Source: Diploscapter coronatus
Lineage: Eukaryota; Nematoda; Chromadorea; Rhabditida; Rhabditidae
Direction: 5' to 3'
Length of the DNA: 64,000 nt
Assembly (NCBI GenBank): GCA_964036155.1
Contig: OZ038422.1
Span: forward strand, 39,455,201 to 39,519,200
The position numbers and the translations under genes were made by a program. Under the pieces are notes generated by a model. It searched no databases and was not told the origin of the DNA. It saw nothing but the letters and a program-made list of their open reading frames with translations. Of the stretch, positions 46,688 through 58,200 are shown piece by piece; position 1 is the first letter of the stretch; every line of letters starts with the position of its first letter.

Positions 46688-47246
46688 CAATCTCCGCTGA
46701 ATGAAATTTAATCGATTTTCAATCGTCCATGCAATTTTTTACCAAAACTTTCGTCTTCAAACTGCATAAACTATCCAATAAGCCCTCTCCTGAACATACA
46801 TATAACGGGCATGTGCCTGTAAATGACAGCTATAGAATATGATTGGTTGGTCAATAGAGGGGCTGTGGGAGGACATTCATACATTCTGCTAGCCTTGTGC
46901 TTAGGGGTCACTCTTCCTCCCTCCCTCCCTTCCCAAACCCAGATCAATACTACCTCGATTGTATGGCCCATTGTGGGTCTATGCTAGAGACTCGGCGCAC
47001 AGAGAAGAAGAGAAAGAATTAGAGGCGGAGCCTGAAGATTTCCTTATTCTTTCTTGTCCTTCTTCCCCTTTCCCTCTCCTCTTCCCATCTTCTCTCTTCC
47101 TCGCTTGCTTTCGGACATCCACAAATCTCCAAAGTATTACTCTGGAAGAAGTGTCAAAATCTTGCTTTACGCCTTTTTCCCGGATGAATTTTCCCAATTC
47201 ATTTTGGGATTGGAAAATGTTCAAATTCGACCAAAATTGATCTAGC
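46688..47246. other. Intergenic region, UBAP1-like gene to semaphorin
   Basis: No coding exon that I can join to either neighbour. Pyrimidine-rich blocks (46911-46940, 47045-47110) probably belong to the semaphorin promoter. An open frame at 46959-47240 lacks compatible splice partners. Confidence 0.4.
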
Positions 47247-50200
47247 ATGAAAATTCAAATGAATCCATTCATTCTTCTACTTTCCTGCCTACTATTTTCT
47301 CTAGTCAAATGCGTTTTTGTTAGGAATCCAGGTAAGGTTTTCGATGATTATCAAAGGTTTCATAGGTCAGACGAAGAAACAATGTGAATAAATTCATTTT
47401 TGTATTTATCTTGATGCTTGCATTTACCTCCTTTGAATAGTAAACAGGCCAAAGAAACTCGCGGTATTTCAAATTTTATAGTCGTTTTCATCGTTTATCG
47501 TTTTATCGCTTTGATGGGAAGGGGAACGCTCCCCTTTTCCTCTTTTTATTATCATTCTTCCCTCTCTTTCACATCTACGAACGACTATTAACTCTTCAGT
47601 ACAAATTTCTTTCCTCCTTCTCTTGACACACTTTAGTCGAAAGCGAACTGCCCTCATAACTGGTATTCAACACTTTTTACATTTTCAATTGAAATTAAAT
47701 TGAAACGAAAGCAGAATGTTTTCTTCGGAATCAAGAATAAAATGGAATTTTGAATTTAAAAAAATTCTCAAATTTCATTTTTCGAAGATTATCATTTTGA
47801 AACTTAGATAATTCTTTCTCGAGAGGCCCCCTCGACTACCGTAATCTGCTACTCGATGCCAAATCGGCTTCTCTCTACGTTGGCGCTCGAGGCCGACTTT
47901 TCCGTCTCTGGGTCTACAACATCAACGACACTACGGAAAATCTCGTAGGATTTCACTTTTATCTGTGAAACTGATGAATTTGATTTGAGTACACGGAGCG
48001 GATCATCCCCGTGTCAGAGTCCGACCTGTCAGACTGTGTCTCGGAAGGCAGTTCCGATGAGGAATGCCAATTCTCGAGCAGATTCATGGCTTTCCAAGAC
48101 AAGAAGCAGAGCATTTATGTGAGTCTAAGGAAATTTTTAAATTTCTATTTTTTCCATTGAAAACTTGGATATTCCATTATCACAACATAGTTTTCTTCAG
48201 GTTAAAATTTTTCAAAATATAATAGAAGAAAATGACTGAGTCCATTTTCCTATTGAACCTGGGTTGCAGATCTGCTCCTCAGTCGCAATGAAACCCGAAA
48301 TTCGAGTTCTGGATGCGTCGACGCTGAAGGACAGGCAAGCATCGAGGACGGAAATCGGCATATGCGCCCCTGATTCGCATGTCAATGCGACGGCTGTAGT
48401 TGTTGGTAGGTAGAAGTTTGAGGAAATCCGAGAATTGTTGATTTATTGATTTTATCCTCTTCCAGAATGGGGCAACCCGGATGACTATACGACAGTCTAC
48501 TCTGGAATCCGGACAGGAATGGCAGGCGAAAACCACCTGATCTATCGACCTGCACTGAGCGAGAAGGGCAAGGAGACGTACCAGAGCATGAGGACGATTT
48601 ACTCGGATACGCAGTGGTTGAATGGTGAGTTTATATTCAAAGTGTCTTAAAATCAGGATCTTGCATAAATAGGTGTGCTCTAATATTAAATGCTAGGATA
48701 TGTTTGTTTGATTGTTTTTTCCAGCGAAAGATTTCCTATAATTTAGCTTTGGATAAATTTTATGCTAGGACCGGATTTACTAGCCCCTATCGATAATTGA
48801 ATTATCTCAAGTGTCATCCAAATTGAATTACCCGTTTGTAGAGCCCCAATTCGTTGGCGCTTTCGACGTCGGCGAGCACGTTTTCTTCTTCTTCCGCGAA
48901 ATCGCGCATGAAACAGTCATGGGCGAGAGGACTGTCCACAGTCGAGTCGCTAGGATCTGCAAGGTTTGAAGAAATTTATGAATTCAAGCAAAACAACAAC
49001 ATTTTGCAGAGAGACACAGGAGGCCGTGCAGTGTTCCGTCAGGTTTGGACTTCGTTCGTCAAGGCACGACTCAACTGCTCAATTTCTGCACAGCTGCCCT
49101 TCTACTTTGATAATATTCGTGAGTGTTGAAGGATGTTTTAAAATTTATCCGACAGTAAAATTGGAATGCTTGGAATCGTGATTCTTTCACCTTTTCTTTA
49201 ATAGTCTTAACTTCCAAAACATTGATTTTCCGCTGTAAAATTGCTAGAGATTTCAAGAACATATACCTTTTTACGTAATATTCAATGTTTTGAAATTCCT
49301 AAATTTGAAAATTATTGATTTTTCAAGATTATGTTTTCAGAAGCAATAACCCGAGTGGACACGACAGACGACACTCTGTTTTATGCAGCGATGAGCACTT
49401 CCGACACTGCTTTCGTCACTTCTGCAATCTGCGCATTTTCCCTCAAGCAGATCAACCAACTCTTTGATCACGGTCTCTTCATGGAAACATCTCCCGCTGG
49501 ATGGATGCCCAGACCTGCAGATGCAGTGCCCAAGCATAGACCGGGAACGGTAATCAGAATCGATTAGAGACAATTTCCACCGCAAAGGGGGTTATCTATG
49601 CCAAAACTGTAGGAGCTTCCCTCGTAAATTTTGGTACAAATCGCCCTCGTTTTTTTTTTTTTATACAAATCGTTCCCAACTCAATCAGAAGGTGTCACAT
49701 TGTAGTGAAGATTATAATTAACAGAACAAGAATGACAAAAAGAAAAGTTTTCTTGGAAATTGCTCAAATTTGAATTTTGTTTGCAGAATTTCTAGTGAAT
49801 TTTCAGTGCACCACCAACTCGCAAGCTCTATCAGACTCGGACATCAATTTCGCAAGGAACAATCTTCTGATGGCAGAACCTGTGCCAGGTTTTTTCATTG
49901 TGAGAAACTTTGAAAACTCCGTGTTTTTCAGGAGGAACTCCAATAATGCCCACTCGCGATGTCGTCTTCAGCCATATTCTTGTCGATCCGAAGACGGAGC
50001 AGAATGTGATCTTCACGCTGGATGGAGGGTAAGCACTTGTTTGAAATTTGGATAAAATTAGGCAGATTTTCAGATCCCATCGACTTTGGAAGATTTCTCA
50101 TTGGCGTGCAGACACCGAGTGGAAATGGCAGCTGATTGAATCGACGGGGCTAAATTTGCAATCTAGTGTCAGGGCTGTCGCTATTCTGCCTGGAGGTGAG

Positions 50201-51351
50201 AAATTATGAAATTGGAAACACTTTCTTAAAAAAATGCAGCTTAATTAAAGGAAGAAGAATAGATGATTCTTCTATAAATGGCATAAAATCAGTTCGATAA
50301 ATTTTAGAATTCCTCTACACAGCCACGGGTGAAGCAATCTCCCAGTTCTCCCTGTCGAATTGCCAACGGCACATTTCCTGTGCCCTGTGTGCAGTCGACC
50401 CGTATTGCAGTTGGAATGCAGCACAACTGTCATGCAGAGCCAGGGAGAAGAGCCATTCCCAGAGTGTCGGGTTAGTTTAGTCGTTTTTTGAAAGGAACAA
50501 AAATCGAAACATTTGAAATTTTGTGACAATCTAAAAATAAGAATCATTGAGGATTTTTATTATTACAGGAAGGAAATAATACATTTAGATTTTAAGAGGC
50601 TAACTATTTTCCAAGATATGATTTTGAAAAGATGATAATAAAATCATTAATTTTCAGCTGGGTTTCCTCTTGGGCAGGTCGAGGCGCAGGCGAATGTGTG
50701 GGTGCAGAGCGGACTCAGGAAAGGAAGGCATATCCTGGTGACAGTCTCAAACTGGATGGAATTGAGGGAGGTGCTTGGAAGACTGCAGGAAAGAGGTTGA
50801 AAGTTCAATTCTTTTTTTAAACTGCAATATAAAAACTCAGGATTATTCCTAATGACCGTCAAATTATTGACTCGAACAATAACCTGATTCTTCTGAATTT
50901 GGAAGAGAAGCACAGCGGAGTCTATGAGTTAGAAAGGAATGGGCATGTCGTGATTAAATATCGGCTGGATATTAGCGGAGGTATAGGAAGAGCTGTATTT
51001 TAGAAATAGATTATTGAGTGCTTCAATTAGTTTTTGAAACTCCTAAAATTGGCATTATAAAATATGCGAATTTTAGAAATTTCAAGCATCTTTAAATTAT
51101 CCAATAATACAAATGGTAAAAAAAATTCAGCTGAATGTGCTCGTCCTTTGACGGTGGAGGCCTACAAGTCTTGTCAAAGAGAGTGGTGCAAACGAGCTGA
51201 TGACTATAAAACTCAGATCAAAGAATGGCAAGAAGCCAAGAAACGAAGTGTCAGTTTGAAAGTTCTAGGGTTTTGCAAAAATCGAAAATTTTAGACCCAA
51301 TGTCTAATTAACAACGAATCGACTCATGCTACACATAATAGATTGGAATAG
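47247..51351 (+). CDS. mab-20: Secreted class 2 semaphorin, MAB-20-like
   Basis: Extracellular guidance/morphogenesis ligand for plexins. Exons: 47247-47331, 47808-47944, 47990-48118, 48270-48405, 48466-48624, 48842-48963, 49010-49118, 49341-49549, 49807-49888, 49932-50028, 50074-50195, 50308-50470, 50658-50795, 50841-50980, 51131-51249, 51295-51351; 667 aa, all in phase and close to C. elegans MAB-20 length. A signal peptide ([20 protein letters not shown]) is followed by the sema domain: [52 protein letters not shown] module ([16 protein letters not shown]), an Ig-like segment with Cys residues (GECVG ... [19 protein letters not shown]) and a short basic C-terminus follow. No transmembrane segment is seen, which separates it from SMP-1/SMP-2 types. 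The last 45 nt intron is the least certain. The acceptor before 47990 is TTTGAG. Confidence 0.9.
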
Positions 51352-52063
51352 GCTAATTATTCTTGAAAAATGATTTCTACTAGAACATATTCCTAATGAT
51401 CTCTGAAAGAAGACGACTTTTAACATGTAAAACTGGACGACAATCTTCCAAAAGAATCTCAACACATTCTTGACCAAATTTGAAAATTACGTGCTCTTCA
51501 AAATTCACTTGCAAATTTCAGCACTTGTCATACTGTAATTCATCGAATTTTACTTGATTTTTCATATGTGCCAGATTCAAAACGTGAATGATATGTTATC
51601 ATTGCCCTAAATTATCATGAAACACGAAAAATGAAATAAAAATTACAAATAACGAAGAACAAAGAATGGATGATCTAAAATTTTAATAACTTTTTAATCT
51701 CACGGTAGATTGAGCAAACGATGCTGGCGGGTTAGTTGTCGAAAGAAGAAACAAGAGGCTAGAGCTCTAGAGAACGAGAGTATGGGAGTGAATGAGAAAG
51801 GGGTTAGGGAACGAGAGTATGCATTGGGAAGTGGGGGAGGGTCATCGAGTTCCCCAAGGCTTATGCATATGATTTGCCTTTGTCCTCTCAACAGCATATC
51901 CTCCAATCAGTCAATTTGCTGCGTCTCTGTTTTGACACCTTTCATTCTTTATTCATTCTCGCTTGTTCTTTATTCGTAATTTGCATTGTGTCGTTGTCCG
52001 CATTCGATTTATCGATTCGTGCCTTTGTTTGACTCATTATCCAACTGTGGCTTGCAGAATGCG
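51352..52063. other. Intergenic region, semaphorin to C1orf43 homologue
   Basis: AT-rich sequence without a supportable exon. An acceptor CTTGCAG ends at 52057, just before the next gene's ATG 52064, as expected for spliced-leader addition. Confidence 0.45.
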
Positions 52064-54624
52064 ATGACATTGATTTTCGACGGCCCCACTTTGATCTACG
52101 CTGGAACGTTAATTCTATTGGTGAGTCGGGGTAAATTGCGTGGGAAACGGGAATTCAAATTGCCGAGTTTCAAGGAATTTTGTGAAGTACAATCAGAAAA
52201 AGCGAATACAAATTATGGATGATGGGAATAACTCCAAACTTTGCATGCCTTCCGAAACTTCATGCTTTCTTAGTTTTTTATCGATTCCACAAAATTGTTG
52301 GTGAATTGGTCTTCTTTCAGATTTTAATAATGCTGGGCATTTTGATTCATCGTCAAATCGTACGTATGCGCAACAACAGCGTGCGGAAGCCGCCCGCAGT
52401 CGCACTGAGCGGCACTGTCCCCAAGAAGCGACGACTCGAGTACGAGACACAGCTCAACAACGTCCAAAACCTGCGCGCCACATACAAGCCGAAACTCACA
52501 GACTGCGAGACTATACGTGTCCGTAAGTCAATGAATTATTGATTCAAGCCTCCACTATTTGACACCGTCGGAGTATCGCTACCGCTTGTATTAGACGCTA
52601 GCTCTTTTTCTTTATTTCTCCTTTGTCTACTCTCTCTTATCCTAAAACCCGACGTCCAGTATAGGAAGCTTTGATTGAAAGAAGGGACAAATAATGACTA
52701 ATTCAGACGAAGGTAAGCCCTACGTCCATCGAATGATCGCCGTGGAGGAAGTCGCGCTGGAAATTGGTGAGATTTCTGGAGTTTGCTTGATGAATTGGAA
52801 GAAATGTCTTGACGAGTTAAGGCAGTTGGATAGAACTACCTTTGGTAGAAAAGGAAAACATACAATTTTCTGACTTGAACGGTTTCTAAATTATCATATT
52901 TTCCAAGTAATCCTATGAAGGTCTGATTAGAAAACTGATAGTGCTTTTCTTTTTCAGGAGATTTGCTTCAAACATGTTTAGTTTTTTTTTTTCAAAAAAT
53001 CATCAGAAATTGAATTTTTGCAGATATGCTGCTGGAACGAATCGACTCGTCGCTGTGCCGTAACCCGAACGAATCGACGCTGGCGTACCTTCAGCGAGTC
53101 CGGCAACGCATTCCCTCCCTCGACGACAACCTCATTCAACGCATCGCTTTCCTACAGGAATCTGCCAGGCATCGTGGAGAAGTACGCGTATATTAATTTT
53201 ATTGGTTTGTTTGTAACTGAAAGTATTTACTGTTAAAGATAGGGAAGATGGAAAAAAGAAGTTTTTTTTATTTTCAAGACTTTCTGCTTGATTATCACAC
53301 CCCATTTCAGCGATTCGATCTCGAGAAGTTAATGGAACTCCGATCCTACACCAAGCAGTTCGTTAAGAAGTGCGTCCATCAATTCTCATACGATTAATAA
53401 ATCTTTAGTTGTTTATTCTAATTCCGACTCTGAGGGATAGTATTAGAGCCTGTGAGGAGAGGATAGAGTTCTTGTCATTCTGGATATCTTATAATTTGTA
53501 GCACAAGCGCCTAAATTTGCTATAAAGTTGCATCCTTCTCGATAGTTTCTTTGCAAATTTAGGCACTTGCTTTACAAATCATTTCATTGTCTCGTTTTCT
53601 TAAAAATTCAAAAATGATGTTTTCGAATTCAGAGTATGTGATGACGGCGAATCCTCATTGTTCGGAGAAGTGGAGCCCCCCTCGCGAAACCTCGTCGCGA
53701 CGCTGTACGATAGAATCCATCCGAACAGTGCGAGCAGTCGAAGGAGGAGGACGAAATTCGGAGGCTCCGATGGTATGATTAACTGCAAATTGCAGCTGCA
53801 CACCTGTTGAAGTTGAATGAATTTTATTGGAACTGATCAAGTGGCTTCTTGTAGAAGCCGTACACTAGCAAAATAGGAATAAGAGTAGGGGCTCGGAGGT
53901 TAGGCTAACTTTTTTTCGAGAAATACTCGGCACATTCCGCTCATCATTTTAAAATCAAACATAGCCTACCTTTCCCTATTCCTTGTTACAGTCATTTAGA
54001 TTTGGCAAGTACGGCTTTTACAAGAGGCCGATCAAACGAACTGCAAATTCACTAATTTTACTTATTGATCACATTCTATAAGGTAAACTCTAGACGCTAC
54101 AAGTCTCTCGAGACTTTCATTAGATTTCCTATCTGAATCAGGTTCTCTAGCTGTCGTTCAGGACATAGATTCTTTTATTTCAATTTTTATCATTTGATGT
54201 TGTAAACCGCACTAAACTTTATCAGCTTTTATTATTTTAGTTCTTAGCTAAAATGGAACGACTACCAAAATAGAATTCAATGTTCTGACATGTTATTTCA
54301 AGACCGTTCCATTTCTGATTTTAACTGCTTGAGTGCTTGAGTAAATTTAATTTTTACAATTCACTAATGTGAACGGCAATCGGACATAATTAGTTACGAA
54401 CTTCAGGCGGCCGTCTTCTTGCGAACACTCTTCGGGAAGAGCAGGTGCCCCTGCTTCCTCTGCCGACCATCGCCTCTGCCTCTTCGATCGGCTTGTCTCG
54501 CAGCACGCATCAGACTCCCAGACAATCGACGTCACTCATCCGAAGGCCTGACAGGAACAGCGGCTCAGGCAGACGCCAAAGCGACTCACAACGCGAATTA
54601 CTGCTCGGCAATTCATCTCAGTAA
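52064..54624 (+). CDS. C1orf43: C1orf43/NICE-3 homologue, single-pass membrane protein
   Basis: Type III-like membrane protein of a conserved animal family (human C1orf43, NICE-3) with a Golgi/mitochondrial location suggested in the literature and no firm biochemical role. Exons: 52064-52120, 52321-52522, 52707-52766, 53024-53181, 53311-53369, 53633-53772, 54407-54624; 297 aa. It begins MTLIFDGPTLIYAGTLILL and continues LIMLGILIHRQIVRMRN, a single N-terminal membrane helix followed by basic residues, as in the human protein (FIFVKRQIMRF). Later YETQLNNVQNLRATYKPKL aligns with the human IDIRLSRVQDIKYEPQLL region. EKLMELRSYTKQFVK and NLVATLYDRIHPNSAS correspond to the conserved core. The C-terminus is Ser/Arg/Gln-rich and poorly conserved. 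The first two exons might be mistaken for a semaphorin transmembrane tail, but the frame and the homology show a separate gene. Confidence 0.75.
53497..53577. repeat. Short inverted repeat in a C1orf43-homologue intron
   Basis: GTAGCACAAGCGCCTAAATT and TGC (53498-53520) face GCAAATTTAGGCACTTGCTT and TAC (53552-53574). The arms are about 23 bp with a ~30 bp loop. Confidence 0.55.
53844..54030. repeat. MITE-like element, family B copy 2 (opposite orientation to 38101-38285)
   Basis: It opens with CTTCTTGTAGAAGCCGTACA and closes with GTACGGCTTTTACAAGAGG. Internal sequence ACATAGCCTACCTTTCCCTA and TTGTTACAGTCATTTAGATT is the reverse complement of the left part of the 38101 element. Confidence 0.7.
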
Positions 54625-55282
54625 TTTCTTTTGAACATTCAGTTCTTCAATGTTTTTTGTATGCAGACTTGTAAATTGTCAAATTTCCAGATTCCTGGGA
54701 AATGGGACCATTTTCGAGAAGTCATTATTTCCCTTTTGAAAATGACAATTTCTCTCATTTCATATAACAAAAATCGAAAAATTGCAAGTCTGAACTTGGA
54801 TAATTTATCTTTTGTACCTGTACAGATTTCATATTTTGCCACTTTCGTTTTGGCTCCAACATAATTCAATTTCTTTTTACTAGAAGATGCAGCTTCTGGT
54901 CAATTATTCATCAGGTTGGAAAATCCGAATTCGACGCTTTCTCCATGTTTGAGTTGCGTATTTCCCAAATTATTCATCTATTCATTTACGGGTATTTCAG
55001 AATTTTTCCCTCGAATTTTGACTAGTTAAATTCTCCTCTTTCTGCGTTCACTTTGCCCTGTGATTTCTCACGTTCAGCAAGCAGGTTTATCATTCTCGCT
55101 ACCAAAATTGTTATTTTACGGGATCTGATGCGCTTTATTTATGACAATGTTGTGAGATTTTTCGATTAAAGTTCGACATTAGTTTTGTTTTTTTTTTATT
55201 CTGATTCGAATTATCGGTTGACATTGCCGATTCCATATCTGATTTGTTTCAGCTTGATTTTCAAAAGTTTCATTGTTTGCAG
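54625..55282. other. Upstream region of the EGF-repeat gene; first exon not resolved
   Basis: The next gene's first recognisable exon begins in phase 1 at 55283, so a 5' exon is expected here or further upstream. One candidate is ATG 54889 (MQLLVNYSS to a phase-1 donor), but it is not a convincing signal peptide. Confidence 0.35.
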
Positions 55283-58200
55283 ACCCTGCCAGAATGACTC
55301 AAGGCAGTCTGGAGGGGAGACCATCAACGACTTCTCAGCCTCGAGCGAACACCACCTCGTTCCAACCCGCCGACATGAGCAAGTTGTACTACGAGGGACA
55401 CCTGAAATCTCCTGCCACTCAGCTACTTGTAAGTGAAAAAGTAACTATTTCTTTGCACATTTGGAAATTCAAGCTGTGCATAGAGCTGAATTTTCTACCT
55501 TCTCTAATACACGACTTTTCTCCTTGCAATTTTGTTTGTTCGCCTAGGGATTTCTTACCGAATATTTTTTTCAAAATTCTGGAACCAATTTCTTATAGAG
55601 GAGACCTGTGGACTATAGAAAATGGGTTTCAGGACTTTTGTCAAGAAAAAATAAGCTTAAAAATCTTCTAGGTCGGAAAAAAATCGCAAAAATCTCACCC
55701 AAAATGAACACATTTTCGCAAACAATATTGTTTGTGTGTGGCTATTTTGTTCTGATTTTTTGCACAGAACCATTTCATCAGGTTTATCGTCGGTCAAGAT
55801 AGGGTTTTTGAGACATTCGGGGTTTGAAGGGCACTTCCTTTCCAAATTTTTGATTTCCAACTATCACAACGCACATTTCTTCAAGGGGCGGAGTTTGGGG
55901 ACTCTACCTAGATACCTAATCCTAGCTTTGATATGTTGGAATGCCATTTCTGAACGTGCCGCAACATCGCAACAACGCACTATGACGAGATAGCGTATAG
56001 GGTAGGAGAACGATGTCATTTCGCACATTATCCCTTCATGTCGCGACATTTCCAAGTTGCCATGTTTTATTATTTTCAAATTGAAGATGAATGAATTGCA
56101 GAGTGCCACCGTTGCAAATGATCTCCAGTCAAACAGCGCAGAGCCAGTCACAACTACAACTCCACGCTCCTCGCCTCGAAACAACTTAGTTGGTTTGACT
56201 ACAACACCCAAAGCCACCGAGCAGACTGGAGGTCGGGATTGTTTGTTCATAGAATTAATGTTCAATCGACTATTTCGATATCTCGTAACATCGCAATTTG
56301 AACGAATATAGTGCGTAACGTTAAGTTTAATTCCGACGTGGAGTTTTCCTAAATTTCACAAATGAAGTGGTGCTGGTGTATCAACTTTAAAATTCACACC
56401 ACTGCATTTGTCATTGAATAGGGAAACTCGAAAGTGGAGGAAAAACATAAACGGGGGAAAATATCCGTGATGAATATAAAGAGCGCAAAATTATTGTAGC
56501 ACTCAAATTAAGTGAAAGTTCGTGTGTTGAAAAATGGCGATGAGAGGCGCGAGACAGGAAATTGCGTACTAATTAATCTTTCCATTGTCCCCCCGCTGAC
56601 TCTCATTTCTCTACGCACTAGCCTCCCTCTGCGAATTTCTCGCAAGGCGCGCTTTAACACACGAACTTTCGCTTAATTTGACTGTGATATAATAACACAA
56701 TCGAATATTTTTCTCAAGAGTTAGATGAAACTTCAGGTCTGCAAAAAATCGGGAACATGATCGACAACACTTTCGACGAGGTGAAGGAGTTCCTCGGGTT
56801 CGGACCCAAGTGCCAAAATGGGGGCATCATGAATCCGACAAGCAAAATCTGTGCGTGCAGAAAATACTTCGTGGGACGGTTGTGCGAGACCAAGGTCTGC
56901 TTCAACGGAGGCGCTCTTGAGAAGACCGGCTTCAAGCCCATCAAATACGAATGCAGGTAGGTAGACACTATTTATTTATCTCATCACTAATATGGAAAGG
57001 TGTCGATTAGTCGAAATTAGCTATCCGTTGATTGGAGAGCAAAGTCAATATTCACATGCAGCAGCGATTAGAAATCGAATTTTGAGCGAAATAGTGAATT
57101 GTGTAGAAAAGAAACCAGACGAATAGCGTAATTTTTGAATATCGACGTGTTCTCTCCAATCAATAATTTAAGAATTTAGACAATTTATCTGTGCCGCAAG
57201 CACAATTTCCCCTACGTTAGAAGGAATTCATGCCAAAATGATTAAAAAACGCATTTTTTGCTAAATCTCCTTTTTGGTAAAAAAAAATTAGCTCAAATCT
57301 TTCTCTCCAACTCTAACCAGACTTTCCGATAATCATTTTTGCAATTAACGAAAAACTAAAATTCCTTTTCACAGATGCCCTTATCCGAAATACGTGGAGG
57401 GCGTGCACTGCGAGAAAGTGACCTGTCAGAACGAGGGCGTCCTGGCGAAGCACGAAAATGGCAGCTCCACTTGCGACTGCAGCGAACTCACCTTCTTCAA
57501 AGGCCGTTTTTGTGAAGTAAGAAGTTTATAAATAAGTTGAATTCGAAAAGTCACCCTTTTCTGCACTTTTAACACTACTTCATGAAAATGAATTTTTAAG
57601 CAAAATGAAGAAAAAAGACTTGAATTTCTGCACCATAAACAGCTTTATAAAAATAAAAGAAGAACTGTCTTTTAAATTGACGAAAGCGCAAATGTTCAGG
57701 AATTCCAAGCACCCTACGGAGCGATAGCCGTGCCGCTCTGTCTGCTGCTTCTGTTCGTCATTTTGTGCGTAATCTGCCGCATGGATCTTTGTCCGCGATC
57801 TCGTCGTGGCAGGAACAATCGGGCCGCGCGCAGCCGATCTGCCAGACCGAGAGCGCCCTCGGATGAGGAGATCGGCAGACGCGTGGGGCCTGGACCCTAC
57901 CACACCAGAAGGACACCTCATGAGAGAATCAACAATCCGGATCGGCAAAATGGACGGGTAAGAAGGTTTAGCAAATTCGAAAAACATAAATTTTCACACC
58001 TGCGGGTGTCCGTATGAACTAGATAACATGTCTTTTCGAGAGACCAGAAGAGGACATGCTCTCGTTTCCTCTCTCGATATTAAAACGCGATATCTCGTTC
58101 ATATGGACGAATCCGTGGGTTTCAAAATTTCCAACGTCTGAAATTTGAAAATAAACTTTGAAAAAGTCCAATCTTGCAATAGCAAAATCTAATGCAGGAG

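Noticed and set aside
46959..47240. 93-codon open frame before the semaphorin as a UBAP1 C-terminal exon
   Set aside because: No acceptor in the needed phase and no UBA-like pattern; composition is from pyrimidine tracts.
55185..55436. Signal-peptide-like frame (LPIPYLICFSLIFKSF) running into the EGF gene's first exon
   Set aside because: That frame gives an implausible continuation and would reach a stop codon at the next exon junction; the MTQGSLEG frame joins 56102 in phase.
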